Position numbers and translations under genes: made by a program
Notes under the pieces: generated by a model
Databases searched by the model: none
The model's input: only the letters and a program-made list of their open reading frames with translations
Told to the model about the DNA's origin: nothing
Shown here: piece by piece, positions 1 through 7,508 of the stretch
Layout: the number at the start of each line of letters is the position of its first letter
Numbering within the stretch: the stretch's first letter is position 1
Origin: Hyphomicrobiales bacterium
GTDB lineage: Bacteria > Pseudomonadota > Alphaproteobacteria > Rhizobiales > Rhizobiaceae
Direction of reading: 5' to 3'
DNA: 64,000 nt
NCBI GenBank assembly: GCA_021775415.1
Contig: JAJFHV010000008.1
Location: 62,001 to 126,000, forward strand

Positions 1-22
1 GTGCCCGAAACCCTCCGGGCAC
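1..22 (-). terminator. Hairpin after the binding-protein gene (window edge)
   Basis: Bases 1-7 (GTGCCCG) pair perfectly with 16-22 (CGGGCAC) around an 8-nt loop. On the minus strand this lies about 25 nt past the stop codon of the binding-protein gene. Any T-tract would fall outside the window, so calling it a Rho-independent terminator is inference. Confidence 0.45.
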
Positions 23-46
23 CATAAGTATTGTTATTGCAAAAAC

Positions 47-1006
47 CTAGAGGCCAAGCCAACCGTCTACACGGTCAGAGTTTGCAGCCACCCATGCTTT
101 GGCAACTTCACCAGCGGATTTGCCGCTTTCAATCTCGTAGGCAAAAGAAGACACATCTTCACCGGTGAGTTTGATGTTTTTCAACAAATCAACGATCGCA
201 GGTGAGCGCTCAGCCAATGATTTTGAATAGGCGATCTGAACCTGTTTCAAAGCATCTTCGGTCATGACCTTGGAGTTTTCATACCAGTTCGGATCCTCAG
301 AAGGCTGTAAGGCTTTGTAATTTGCCGGATCGAACGGAGGCTCCTCCAAACGAACAACATCATGCTGGAACCAGATCGCATGTGGCGAATAACAGTAGAA
401 CGCATACCCGATGCCCTTTTTGATGGAATCTCCAACGGTTGCTGTCATTACCGACTGGTCTGCCCGGATTGGATCCATGAACGGTAGTAATCCATAGTCA
501 CGAACTTTCACCTGATTCACGTTTGCAGATGCCCAACCTGGAGCACCGACCCAAATTTCACCTTTACCGTTGCCGTCGGAATCCATCAACTTGGCGATCT
601 CGGGACGAGCAAGGTCAAAGATTGATGTAACCCCGTTTGTTTCAGAAAAATTCTTCGAAACACAAAAGCTCTGTTTGCCCTCGTATGGGTTTTCCGAAAG
701 TGCAACATTACCAGTTCCATCGACATATTTATCGGTGAAGCTTTTCTGGTTTGGAAGCCAGACATCCGGATGCACATCAATGTCACCCTTGCCCGAGTCC
801 ATGGCAGCAAAAATCGCTGCATTGTCACCAGGGACAAGATCGGCTTCACCGCCGATACGGCTAGTCACAATTTCCTGGATAAGATGTGCGATTGCCTGCG
901 CACCAGTCCAGGCCGGGGCTCCGATGTTCACCTTCTCCGCTGCAAATGCGGCCGATGAAACGGACATGGTGAGCGCAAAAAGCGCTCCTGCTATTGTTTT
1001 TTTCAT
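47..1006 (-). CDS. ABC transporter substrate-binding protein, glycine betaine/proline (OpuAC) type
   Basis: Predicted periplasmic binding protein of 319 aa for a quaternary amine such as glycine betaine, choline or a related osmolyte. A Sec signal peptide covers residues 1-22 (lysines, hydrophobic core, AFA cleavage site). The mature part has the OpuAC/ProX family pattern with scattered Trp/Tyr residues (for example Trp33 in GAPAWTG, and DVWLP), which in this family form the aromatic cage around the ammonium group. GGGAGAG lies just before the ATG. It follows the hydrolase gene by 82 nt on the same strand, so it may be the last gene of a cuyA-hydrolase-binding protein unit. No permease or ATPase gene is present in the window. 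The ligand cannot be read from sequence alone. Confidence 0.88.
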   Translation of the reverse strand: MKKTIAGALFALTMSVSSAAFAAEKVNIGAPAWTGAQAIAHLIQEIVTSRIGGEADLVPGDNAAIFAAMDSGKGDIDVHPDVWLPNQKSFTDKYVDGTGNVALSENPYEGKQSFCVSKNFSETNGVTSIFDLARPEIAKLMDSDGNGKGEIWVGAPGWASANVNQVKVRDYGLLPFMDPIRADQSVMTATVGDSIKKGIGYAFYCYSPHAIWFQHDVVRLEEPPFDPANYKALQPSEDPNWYENSKVMTEDALKQVQIAYSKSLAERSPAIVDLLKNIKLTGEDVSSFAYEIESGKSAGEVAKAWVAANSDRVDGWLGL

Positions 1007-1088
1007 ATTACTCTCTCCCTAGGTTTCAATGTTGCTCACGTGCCGACTGTAGCGAGCTGTTACAGTATCTAAACCATCGCGCGATGGA

Positions 1089-1850
1089 TCATGGTTGTGT
1101 CGGCAAAAAGTCTCCGATGATGGTATTGAACAAATCTGGTTTTTCCATGTGAACGTTGTGGGCACAGTTTGGAACAACGGCCAGTGCGCTGCCGCTGATC
1201 CCCCGCCACAATGCTTCAGGCTGACTCCAGCCGTAGGATCGATCGTTATCGCCCCAAACTACCAAAGTCTCTGATTTGATATTCGCAAGATTGGCCCGGC
1301 CATCCCACGTCTCCCAAGCTGAAAGGCTCGCCAATGCTCCCTGCATGCTTGCTTTCATGCCGAGTGAAACACATGTCGGGTAGCCACCTGCTTTTTCACC
1401 CGCAAGAAACCAGGTGGCCGCAATCCGCCTCACAGAGCTTTCCAGTCCGTCATTTTGCAGGCGTAAACGTGATGCTTCAATTGTCTCGAACCGATCCGGT
1501 AGCGCGCCCACAGGACCCGTGCCGTAACAGATCAGGTTTTGAACTCTTTCCGGCGCAATTGCAGTCATCGCCTGTACGATCATACCGCCCATTGAATGAC
1601 CCAGAAGATGAAACCGCTTGATGCCAAGGTTGAGAAGACTTTCCAGAACCTGATTTGCAAACCCTGTGATTGTATTTGGGGCTTCCAGGTTTGCACTGTC
1701 GCCAAAGCCTGGAAGGTTGGGAGCGAGTACCTCAAACCGGTCTTGAAAATATGCTATCTGCTCTCGCCAAATCTCCGCACCGGCGAGGTACCCATGGATT
1801 AACACCAATGGGAACCCGCTTCCAGAACGTTCAATGACCAGCTGGTTCAT
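1089..1850 (-). CDS. Alpha/beta-fold hydrolase
   Basis: A 253-aa single-domain alpha/beta hydrolase. Visible are the oxyanion HG motif (about residues 19-20), the nucleophile elbow GHSMGG with Ser86, a candidate acid in WGDND (about 201-204) and the catalytic His in the C-terminal AHNVH segment (about 232). There is no signal peptide, so it is probably cytoplasmic. Its ATG overlaps the stop codon of the upstream PLP lyase gene by one base (TGATG), which implies coupled translation. The substrate is unknown; in this context an ester or lactone linked to the same amine or sulfonate pathway is a guess. Confidence 0.85.
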   Translation of the reverse strand: MNQLVIERSGSGFPLVLIHGYLAGAEIWREQIAYFQDRFEVLAPNLPGFGDSANLEAPNTITGFANQVLESLLNLGIKRFHLLGHSMGGMIVQAMTAIAPERVQNLICYGTGPVGALPDRFETIEASRLRLQNDGLESSVRRIAATWFLAGEKAGGYPTCVSLGMKASMQGALASLSAWETWDGRANLANIKSETLVVWGDNDRSYGWSQPEALWRGISGSALAVVPNCAHNVHMEKPDLFNTIIGDFLPTQP

Positions 1851-2860
1851 CAGGCAGCCTTTTGTCGCGAAAAGAGGTGCTGGTAAGCAAACAACCCTGC
1901 TGATCCACCAGTGTGAAGAAACACAACATTTTCTCCGGCCTTTAGAACGCCCTGCTTGATCAGCCCGATCATGCCCGCCATGCCTTTGCCCGAGTAGACC
2001 GGATCAAGAAAGATACCTTCCTCAGCAGCCAGCATGGCAATGGCGTCAACCATCTCGTCGGTTGGTTGACCGTATCCGGGACCGACATATTCGTCGTATG
2101 CTTGAACCAGATCGCGGCTGAGGTCGGTTTTTACACCGATCAATTCTGATGTCGCACAAGCAAGTTTGTGAACATTGGTGATCTGGGTTTCTTTGTTTGC
2201 GCGCACGGAGATACCCACCACATCAATCGGTGCATTGAGGGCATGCAGCCCCGCGACGAGCCCTGCCTGCGTCCCTGCGCTTCCAGTCGCATGAACAAGC
2301 TTGTCAATTTTTAAACCACAACTATCGGCTTGATAAACCAGTTCTGCCGCCGCATTGGCATAACCCAATGCACCAATAGTGTTTGAGCCGCCGCCAGGAA
2401 TGAAATAAGGCTTCAAACCCTTGTCGCGAAGTTTCTCCGCGAGTGCCTCACCCTCCGCATTCATATCCAGACCTTCAGGTCGAAATTCATACTCACAGCG
2501 GAGCATGTCATCAAACAGCACATTACCGGTCTGCTCGTACTGGTCGCCCTGGTTGGTAACCCGCCGCTCAAGAAGGGCAAAACATTGCATTCCAAGTTTG
2601 CGTGCAGCGGCTGCCGTTTGACGCACATGATTGGATTGGGTTGCACCTTGCGTCACCAGCGTATCCGCTCCTTTGGCGATCGCATCCGCCAGCAGAAACT
2701 CAAGTTTCCGCGTTTTGTTTCCACCTGTCGCCAGACCCGTGCAATCGTCCCGCTTAATCCAGATTTGCGGACCACCCAACGTCTTCGTCAGGTTTTCCAT
2801 TTTTTCCAATGGGGTTGGGAAATGTCCCAGTGATACGCGACCAAAACGAGCCAGATGCAT
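1850..2860 (-). CDS. cuyA: PLP-dependent D-cysteine desulfhydrase family enzyme, probably L-cysteate sulfo-lyase (CuyA-like)
   Basis: A 336-aa fold-type II PLP enzyme of the ACC deaminase/D-cysteine desulfhydrase family. The PLP lysine is Lys49 in TGGNKTRKLEF, followed by the QGATQSNHVRQTAA motif and a glycine-rich phosphate-binding loop (GSAGTQAG). The N-terminus (MHLARF, then PTPLE and IWIKRDDCTGL) is closer to my recollection of marine CuyA proteins, which release sulfite and ammonia from L-cysteate giving pyruvate, than to enteric D-cysteine desulfhydrase. The choice between the two is inference. It is the first gene of a minus-strand unit and is divergent from a LysR gene, with a perfect inverted repeat in the shared upstream region. 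Confidence 0.72.
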   Translation of the reverse strand: MHLARFGRVSLGHFPTPLEKMENLTKTLGGPQIWIKRDDCTGLATGGNKTRKLEFLLADAIAKGADTLVTQGATQSNHVRQTAAAARKLGMQCFALLERRVTNQGDQYEQTGNVLFDDMLRCEYEFRPEGLDMNAEGEALAEKLRDKGLKPYFIPGGGSNTIGALGYANAAAELVYQADSCGLKIDKLVHATGSAGTQAGLVAGLHALNAPIDVVGISVRANKETQITNVHKLACATSELIGVKTDLSRDLVQAYDEYVGPGYGQPTDEMVDAIAMLAAEEGIFLDPVYSGKGMAGMIGLIKQGVLKAGENVVFLHTGGSAGLFAYQHLFSRQKAA

Positions 2861-2953
2861 GGATTCAGAATTCTCCGTTTGTTGTTTGCAGTTTCAAACA
2901 ATGGAGAGAGTTAATCGGAATTCCGGGAAAGCGGCCAATTCTTTCTCGACATG

Positions 2954-2982
2954 ACGTTATTCCAAAATTGCATAACGTCACA
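2954..2982. promoter_or_regulatory. Inverted repeat in the cuyA/lysR divergent region, likely LysR operator
   Basis: TGACGTTAT (2954-2962) and ATAACGTCA (2974-2982) are perfect inverted copies separated by 11 nt. This dyad ends 35 nt before the LysR ATG and lies about 95 nt upstream of the cuyA start. LysR-type regulators typically bind interrupted dyads in such divergent regions, so this is the obvious operator candidate. Confidence 0.6.
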
Positions 2983-3017
2983 ATCTCTGATTTGTTCACA
3001 GGCAGGAGTACCGATCA

Positions 3018-3917
3018 ATGGATACAAATTGGCTACAAGACTTCGTCTGCCTGGCGCGAACTTTGAACTTCACGCGGGCCGCTGAAGAACGAAATGTAAC
3101 CCAGTCTGCATTTTCCAGACGGATCAGGTCTCTAGAGGTCTGGGTTGGCGCTGAGTTGGTAGATCGCAAGTCTTTTCCGGCAACGCTTTCAAAAGCCGGC
3201 CAGGAGTTCTTGCCCGTAGCAAAGACAACTCTGCATGATCTTTTAAGGAGTCGCGATGAACTACGAGCCAACGAGCTTGCCGGAGCAGACATCATTCGAT
3301 TTACCGCTCCACACTCTGTCTCCACTCACAACCTGGTGCCTCTGCTGGCAAAACTGGAAACGGCCATCCCGGATCTGCGCTCCCGCGTGACTTCAGATAA
3401 TCTTCACAATTGCTGCGATCAATTTACAGAGCGTAACAGTGATTTCTTGATGTGTTATCGACACACAAACATTCCAATTGAGCTTGATGAGCAACGCTTT
3501 GCCAGATTGGATATCGGTAAGGACAGGCTGGTACCCGTATTTGCAAATGGTTTGGGATCCAAATCCAGGCAGTGGCAGTTACCGGGCAACCCGCAAAGCC
3601 CCATCCCATATCTGCGTTTTGACAAAGGTTCTTTCCTGGGTGCTGTAACCGAACAAAAAATGAACTCACGAACGGCACACCTGAACCTTAGACATACAGA
3701 TGCATTTGCGGAGACCTTGAAGGGATTATGTCTGCGAGGAGCTGGCCTTGCATGGCTGCCTCAGGCCTCGATCGAAAGAGAACTTGAGAGCAGTGAATTG
3801 GTAAGCGCCGGAGGGGAAGATTGGCAAATTCCACTCACCTTGTCGATTTTTGCAGAGCCGGCAGCTTTTTCAAAAAACAGCCAAACAGCGTGGGAGTTTT
3901 TTCAATCACTTTTGTAA
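3018..3917 (+). CDS. LysR family transcriptional regulator
   Basis: A 299-aa LysR regulator with an N-terminal winged helix-turn-helix (about residues 3-62, containing NFTRAAEERNVTQSAFSRRI) and a periplasmic-binding-like effector domain after about residue 90. It is transcribed away from the cuyA-like gene. By the usual LysR arrangement it probably controls that operon and itself through the dyad at 2954-2982. GCAGGAG at 3002-3008 is a good ribosome binding site for the ATG. The co-inducer is unknown; cysteate or a betaine-like compound is inferred from the target genes only. Confidence 0.88.
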   Translation: MDTNWLQDFVCLARTLNFTRAAEERNVTQSAFSRRIRSLEVWVGAELVDRKSFPATLSKAGQEFLPVAKTTLHDLLRSRDELRANELAGADIIRFTAPHSVSTHNLVPLLAKLETAIPDLRSRVTSDNLHNCCDQFTERNSDFLMCYRHTNIPIELDEQRFARLDIGKDRLVPVFANGLGSKSRQWQLPGNPQSPIPYLRFDKGSFLGAVTEQKMNSRTAHLNLRHTDAFAETLKGLCLRGAGLAWLPQASIERELESSELVSAGGEDWQIPLTLSIFAEPAAFSKNSQTAWEFFQSLL

Positions 3918-3949
3918 GTGCAAGCACGCATCTTTTGATCAATTGAACG

Positions 3950-4017
3950 TCTGCTTTTGGAGGTAAAGCGGGTATGGTATGAGGATGGCTCTGTGTCCGC
4001 TTATGATCCAAAGCGGA
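3950..4017 (-). repeat. 68-nt two-hairpin repeat, copy A
   Basis: TCTGCT...TAAAGCGG followed by TCCGCT...CCAAAGCGGA. It has the same 68-nt length as copies B-E. Its two hairpins appear in swapped order, best read as the inverted orientation. It lies between the LysR gene and the porin. Confidence 0.6.
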
Positions 4018-4149
4018 CATTAGCGAAAGTACTAGTTCGGTGGAAAAGTCGCTAAAAAACCCTTGATTCTGCAAAAATTAGGGCGTTGAATGCAATCTGG
4101 CACTCAGACGCTTTACCAGGGTTGGGGGAAACGGCGGGGGATTTCGGCA

Positions 4150-5592
4150 ATGAAAACGGATATCAAACTTGACTGTGTGTTGAACCGGCAAACGATGAGA
4201 GGTTGTCTTGGCGCAATTGTAGTCGCGAGTGCTGCAGCGTTTACACCGTCAGCGGCTGTAGCACAGTCGAACAACGCCATCACCCTGGACGGGATTACCA
4301 CAGCAACAGAAGCACTGCCCAGAGAATTCTGGGATCCCGTGTTCATCGGCCAGACGATTACCGGTGAAGACAACTTCCAGATGAGGGTTTCCGCTAAAAG
4401 CTTCTTTGACTATGGCGGCGGCTATATCACCGGCTTGCAAATGCATGCACTGGATCCCGCCCTCACCGGCGGTGGATATCACACCGGTTATCTCTCCAGC
4501 CAGATTGATCCAATTACCTTCAATGGCGACCTGGGGGTCATAAAGTTCTTTGGCCAAACCAATATCGGCTATATTGATGTCGACAACGGTAATCCGCTAT
4601 CAGACAATTCCCACTTCGCCACCATGCCCAACAAGTATTTCGGCATTGCGATAGGTAACCTGCTCGATGATTCCCACGATCTCCGCTTTGGTGTAAATCT
4701 TACCGGCGAATACGCTCTTAACCGAACCGATCTCAAGGGTGACAACCGCGATGATGCGGGCTGCGATGAGGATGAGCTGGACCAGGAATTTTGTTTGTAT
4801 GACGCAAACGTATATGTTGCTTCTTCAAGGTGGGGAAGGATCACCGTCGGGCGAGGCGAATCTGCCTCCGCCAGAGTTGGTGCGATTAACACTGGTGGCA
4901 TTGCCTTCGCAACCGACAATGATCCAATCAACAAGGTCGGGTTTCACGATGTCCCAATGCTTGGTGTTGCATTTGCAGATGTGGCGCTGGGTGATGTAAA
5001 CGGGATGGAGCGCATTGATGGCGTTCGTTACGATTCGCCTACATTTGCCGGTTTCACTTTAAGCGGCTCTTGGGGGGAAGACGATGAGTATGATGTGGCA
5101 CTTCGATATGCGGGTGAATTTGGCGGCATTCGGGTAGCTGGCGGGGCAGCCTATCAGAATTTCGAGCGCGATAATACTGGCGCCACCCAGCAAAATGTTA
5201 CAGTAGCCGCTTCTGTTTACCATACACCGACCGGGCTCTATATCGCCGGTAGCGGAACCGCTGCGGAACGCAATGCTGATATGGTTCCGGCAATAGGTGA
5301 AAAAAGCAGCGCCACAGCTTGGTACGTGCAAGGCGGATATCGCTCGATGTTTACAGAATTGGGAGAGACGGTGCTGTTTGCGGAGTACGGCACCCAAAAC
5401 GATAGCGCGAGTTCCGGCAACTACTTTATGCCCGACAGTGGCACGGAATATTTCGGGCTGGGTATCGTGCAGGATGTTGATATGCTTGGCGCGTCTCTTT
5501 ACGTGACTTACAACAACTATTCTGCGGAAAGAGCCGGAGTGCAGGGGGACGATATTGGTGTCGTTATGACAGGCTTACGGATCAAGTATTGA
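4150..5592 (+). CDS. Outer-membrane porin
   Basis: Predicted beta-barrel porin of 480 aa from ATG 4150. The open frame extends back to an ATG at 4090, but the signal sequence fits a start at 4150, preceded by a G-rich stretch. A long N-region leads to a hydrophobic core and an AAVAQ cleavage site. The mature part has alternating aromatic/polar strands, an acidic loop (DDAGCDEDELDQ) with two Cys, and segments such as VFGQTNIGY-like and GITVGRGES-like strands typical of alphaproteobacterial porins. It ends in an aromatic residue (IKY), the usual barrel-assembly signal. It is flanked on both sides by 68-nt repeats. The substrate is not deducible. Confidence 0.82.
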   Translation: MKTDIKLDCVLNRQTMRGCLGAIVVASAAAFTPSAAVAQSNNAITLDGITTATEALPREFWDPVFIGQTITGEDNFQMRVSAKSFFDYGGGYITGLQMHALDPALTGGGYHTGYLSSQIDPITFNGDLGVIKFFGQTNIGYIDVDNGNPLSDNSHFATMPNKYFGIAIGNLLDDSHDLRFGVNLTGEYALNRTDLKGDNRDDAGCDEDELDQEFCLYDANVYVASSRWGRITVGRGESASARVGAINTGGIAFATDNDPINKVGFHDVPMLGVAFADVALGDVNGMERIDGVRYDSPTFAGFTLSGSWGEDDEYDVALRYAGEFGGIRVAGGAAYQNFERDNTGATQQNVTVAASVYHTPTGLYIAGSGTAAERNADMVPAIGEKSSATAWYVQGGYRSMFTELGETVLFAEYGTQNDSASSGNYFMPDSGTEYFGLGIVQDVDMLGASLYVTYNNYSAERAGVQGDDIGVVMTGLRIKY

Positions 5593-5622
5593 TCTGCATT
5601 TCTCAATATGGGGCTGACCATT

Positions 5623-5690
5623 TCCGCTATTGGCACAAAGCAGACATTCTCAACCAATTTCGGTAGGTCTGCTTTGGGGGGTAAAGCGGA
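5623..5690 (+). repeat. 68-nt two-hairpin repeat, copy B
   Basis: Begins TCCGCTATTGGCACAAAGC and ends GGGGGGTAAAGCGGA. The first half can fold as TCCGCT/AAGCAGA, the second as TCTGCTTT/AAAGCGGA. It lies between the porin and the BrnA-like gene. Confidence 0.75.
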
Positions 5691-5844
5691 AGTCGCAGGT
5701 CGGCATACCCGTGTCTGCTTTTGACTTTCATCTTGACCGTTCGAATTGCGTTGAGAGCATCTGAATTATCTTATTCAGGTTTCCCCAAGAACGTTTGCAG
5801 ATGTAAGATGGTCAACGACCGCAATCTTTTGGAGATCGAATACC

Positions 5845-6075
5845 ATGGCACATCAGCCGCGCCGACCCACCAGCGTCATGGATCAGGCGGAAGCACTGTT
5901 TAAAGCAGCAACTACCAAGCCGGAGGAAGTTGTAGAAAAACCGGTGATCCCAATCGGAAAGGAGACCATCTCGATAAGCATCGACCGGGATGTGCTAGCC
6001 CATTTTCAGGACGATGGCCCTGGATGGCGGGATCGTCTAAACGCCGCGCTTCGCAAGGCTGCTGATCTGAATTAG
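5845..6075 (+). CDS. BrnA-type antitoxin family protein (orphan)
   Basis: A 76-aa protein whose C-terminal half (ETISISIDRDVLAHF, then DGPGWRDRLNAALRKAA) matches the BrnA-antitoxin pattern: a short beta strand, VL-x-x-F, GPG, then a helix, a ribbon-helix-helix-like DNA-binding fold. The N-terminal 40 residues are variable and low in complexity. GGAG lies about 10 nt before the ATG. A BrnT toxin normally precedes brnA, but the gene upstream is a porin and no toxin is visible on either side. It is therefore either a solitary DNA-binding regulator or an antitoxin relic. Confidence 0.68.
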   Translation: MAHQPRRPTSVMDQAEALFKAATTKPEEVVEKPVIPIGKETISISIDRDVLAHFQDDGPGWRDRLNAALRKAADLN

Positions 6076-6136
6076 CTGTTTTCTAGCGTCACAGCCTGAA
6101 CATCGTCGTCAGCATATGGCGGTCGACCCGTCTATG

Positions 6137-6204
6137 TCCGCTATTTGCACAAAATGGACGTCAATCCATGTGGAGCCGATGTCTGTTATCAGGGGTAAAG
6201 TGGA
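6137..6204 (+). repeat. 68-nt two-hairpin repeat, copy C
   Basis: Begins TCCGCTATTTGCACAAAATGG and ends CAGGGGTAAAGTGGA. It is the most diverged of the forward copies but has the same length. It lies in the 363-nt gap between the BrnA-like gene and the 67-aa gene. Confidence 0.7.
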
Positions 6205-6354
6205 CATAAGATTTTGCCCTTGTGAGTTCCCGTAATGACCCAGCGCGGATGAAAGAGATAGGCCGTCACACTTATTTCTGGTAGTAAATTGCATTATCCT
6301 TCTTCACGATTGAGGATAGTATTGTTTTCGGTTGCAATTAGAAGGTGATCGAAG

Positions 6355-6408
6355 ATGTTCCCATATAGCCGTATCATGCCTCTTATTCGTGAGAGGCTTG
6401 ATGGTTAA
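6355..6408 (+). CDS. Candidate 17-aa leader peptide (weak)
   Basis: ATG at 6355 opens a 17-codon frame (MFPYSRIMPLIRERLDG) ending in TAA at 6406-6408. AAGGTG sits 8-10 nt upstream as a plausible ribosome binding site. A small hairpin (GCCTCT 6378-6383 with AGAGGC 6392-6397) lies within it. It stops 30 nt before the 67-aa gene. So short a frame can occur by chance, so only the ribosome binding site and the position support it. Confidence 0.25.
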   Translation: MFPYSRIMPLIRERLDG

Positions 6409-6438
6409 ACGTGGTGAGGGAAGAAAGGGGAATTTGTC

Positions 6439-6642
6439 ATGAGCAAAACCAAAGCCCCAGCCCGGGCAAAAGCAAAAGCTGCAGCCAAAGCGACAAAGCC
6501 TGATTCCAAGGACGCATTGCCTTCAGATAATGTACGGGCTGGGCACTTTGATAACAAATCCAACGTTGTACAAAACATGGATTATGGAGTGAACATAAAA
6601 TCGGTAGCAGGCATGCGGCGCGGGGGTGCGCGGTCGCGTTAG
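6439..6642 (+). CDS. Small basic protein with Lys/Ala-rich tail, unknown function
   Basis: A 67-aa protein that I do not recognise. Residues 1-22 are a Lys/Ala/Pro/Arg-rich tail like those of histone H1-type nucleoid proteins. The rest has a more specific sequence (SDNVRAGHFDNKSNVVQNMDYG, in part) and a basic Gly/Arg C-terminus (MRRGGARSR). There is no signal peptide or membrane segment. AAAGGGG about 9 nt before the ATG supports translation. Nucleic-acid binding is an inference from charge only. Both flanking gaps carry a 68-nt repeat. Confidence 0.6.
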   Translation: MSKTKAPARAKAKAAAKATKPDSKDALPSDNVRAGHFDNKSNVVQNMDYGVNIKSVAGMRRGGARSR

Positions 6643-6662
6643 GCTATTACAAGTCAACTACT

Positions 6663-6730
6663 TCCGCTATTGGCACAAAGCAGACATCAAGTTTAGCGAA
6701 CAGAATGTCTGCTGTTAGGGGTAAAGAGGA
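6663..6730 (+). repeat. 68-nt two-hairpin repeat, copy D
   Basis: Begins TCCGCTATTGGCACAAAGC, identical to copies B and E over its first 19 bases, and ends TAGGGGTAAAGAGGA. It lies between the 67-aa gene and the convergent 129-aa gene. Confidence 0.75.
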
Positions 6731-6791
6731 ATCGGCGAGTGCCTAAATGAGGTAAATTATTGCAGTCTACAAAGAATTGATGTGAGCCCAC

Positions 6792-7181
6792 TTACTTCCT
6801 CCAAAGAACGGCGGGCCATTGTTCAAATGCGTAGTTGCAAGTACTTTCGATCCCAAATTTTTGTGCATTGGCAACCATATACCTCCATCCTTCGACAAAA
6901 CTCTTGCCTCCTTCGTTACGCCTTATTTGGTTTGAGTTTTCAAACTTGCCAACTTCCCTGAGTGCAAACCAATATCCCTTGTTGCGATAAGCACGAGAGC
7001 ACGTCTTTAGGCTCCATTCCCAAATTCCATGACGAAACATGCCCTCTTCTTGTTGTCGTGTTAAAGAATGAGCTGCCTTGCCAATTGTCAACGTCATAAG
7101 AAAAGCAAGGATGACAATCCTTGTCACATTGAGGCTCATTCGCAAGTTGGTTTGCTCTAAGGTGAAAAGAGATTCTAACAT
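6792..7181 (-). CDS. Probable secreted protein of unknown function
   Basis: A 129-aa frame with a hydrophobic segment (residues about 18-34, ending AAHS) that looks like a Sec signal peptide. Starts are possible at 7181 (GAGAAG about 8 nt upstream) or at the internal ATG 7139, which gives a more standard signal peptide. The mature part is small, Trp- and Arg-rich, with two Cys (about 61 and 116) that could form a disulfide. No family was recognised. It runs opposite to its neighbours and lies between repeats D and E. Confidence 0.5.
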   Translation of the reverse strand: MLESLFTLEQTNLRMSLNVTRIVILAFLMTLTIGKAAHSLTRQQEEGMFRHGIWEWSLKTCSRAYRNKGYWFALREVGKFENSNQIRRNEGGKSFVEGWRYMVANAQKFGIESTCNYAFEQWPAVLWRK

Positions 7182-7270
7182 GCCGTCAACTTCTCGCAGA
7201 TGCGTTGTGCGAACCTTGGCGAATTATGTCCTGAATTGCTCATCCCTGAAGCTACATCGGCTGCCAAATG

Positions 7271-7338
7271 TCCGCTATTGGCACAAAGCAGACGTCAGTC
7301 ACGAAAAACAGAATGTTCGCTTTCAAGCGCAAAGCGGA
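7271..7338 (+). repeat. 68-nt two-hairpin repeat, copy E
   Basis: Begins TCCGCTATTGGCACAAAGC and ends AAGCGCAAAGCGGA. It lies upstream of the 129-aa gene, at the left edge of the long non-coding stretch before the radical SAM gene. Confidence 0.72.
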
Positions 7339-7508
7339 CGTTCTCGTAAAAAATCTATCCCCGCCCTCAATACCTCAATCATAATCCCTCGCACTGTCGT
7401 TCTGCACAAACACTGGACGTACGCCAACAGACGGTGGAATGACAGAAGCGGAGCGGCTCGTGGCCACGACTATCATCCGGGGCAAGCACCTTTGACGCAC
7501 TTCGTTAT

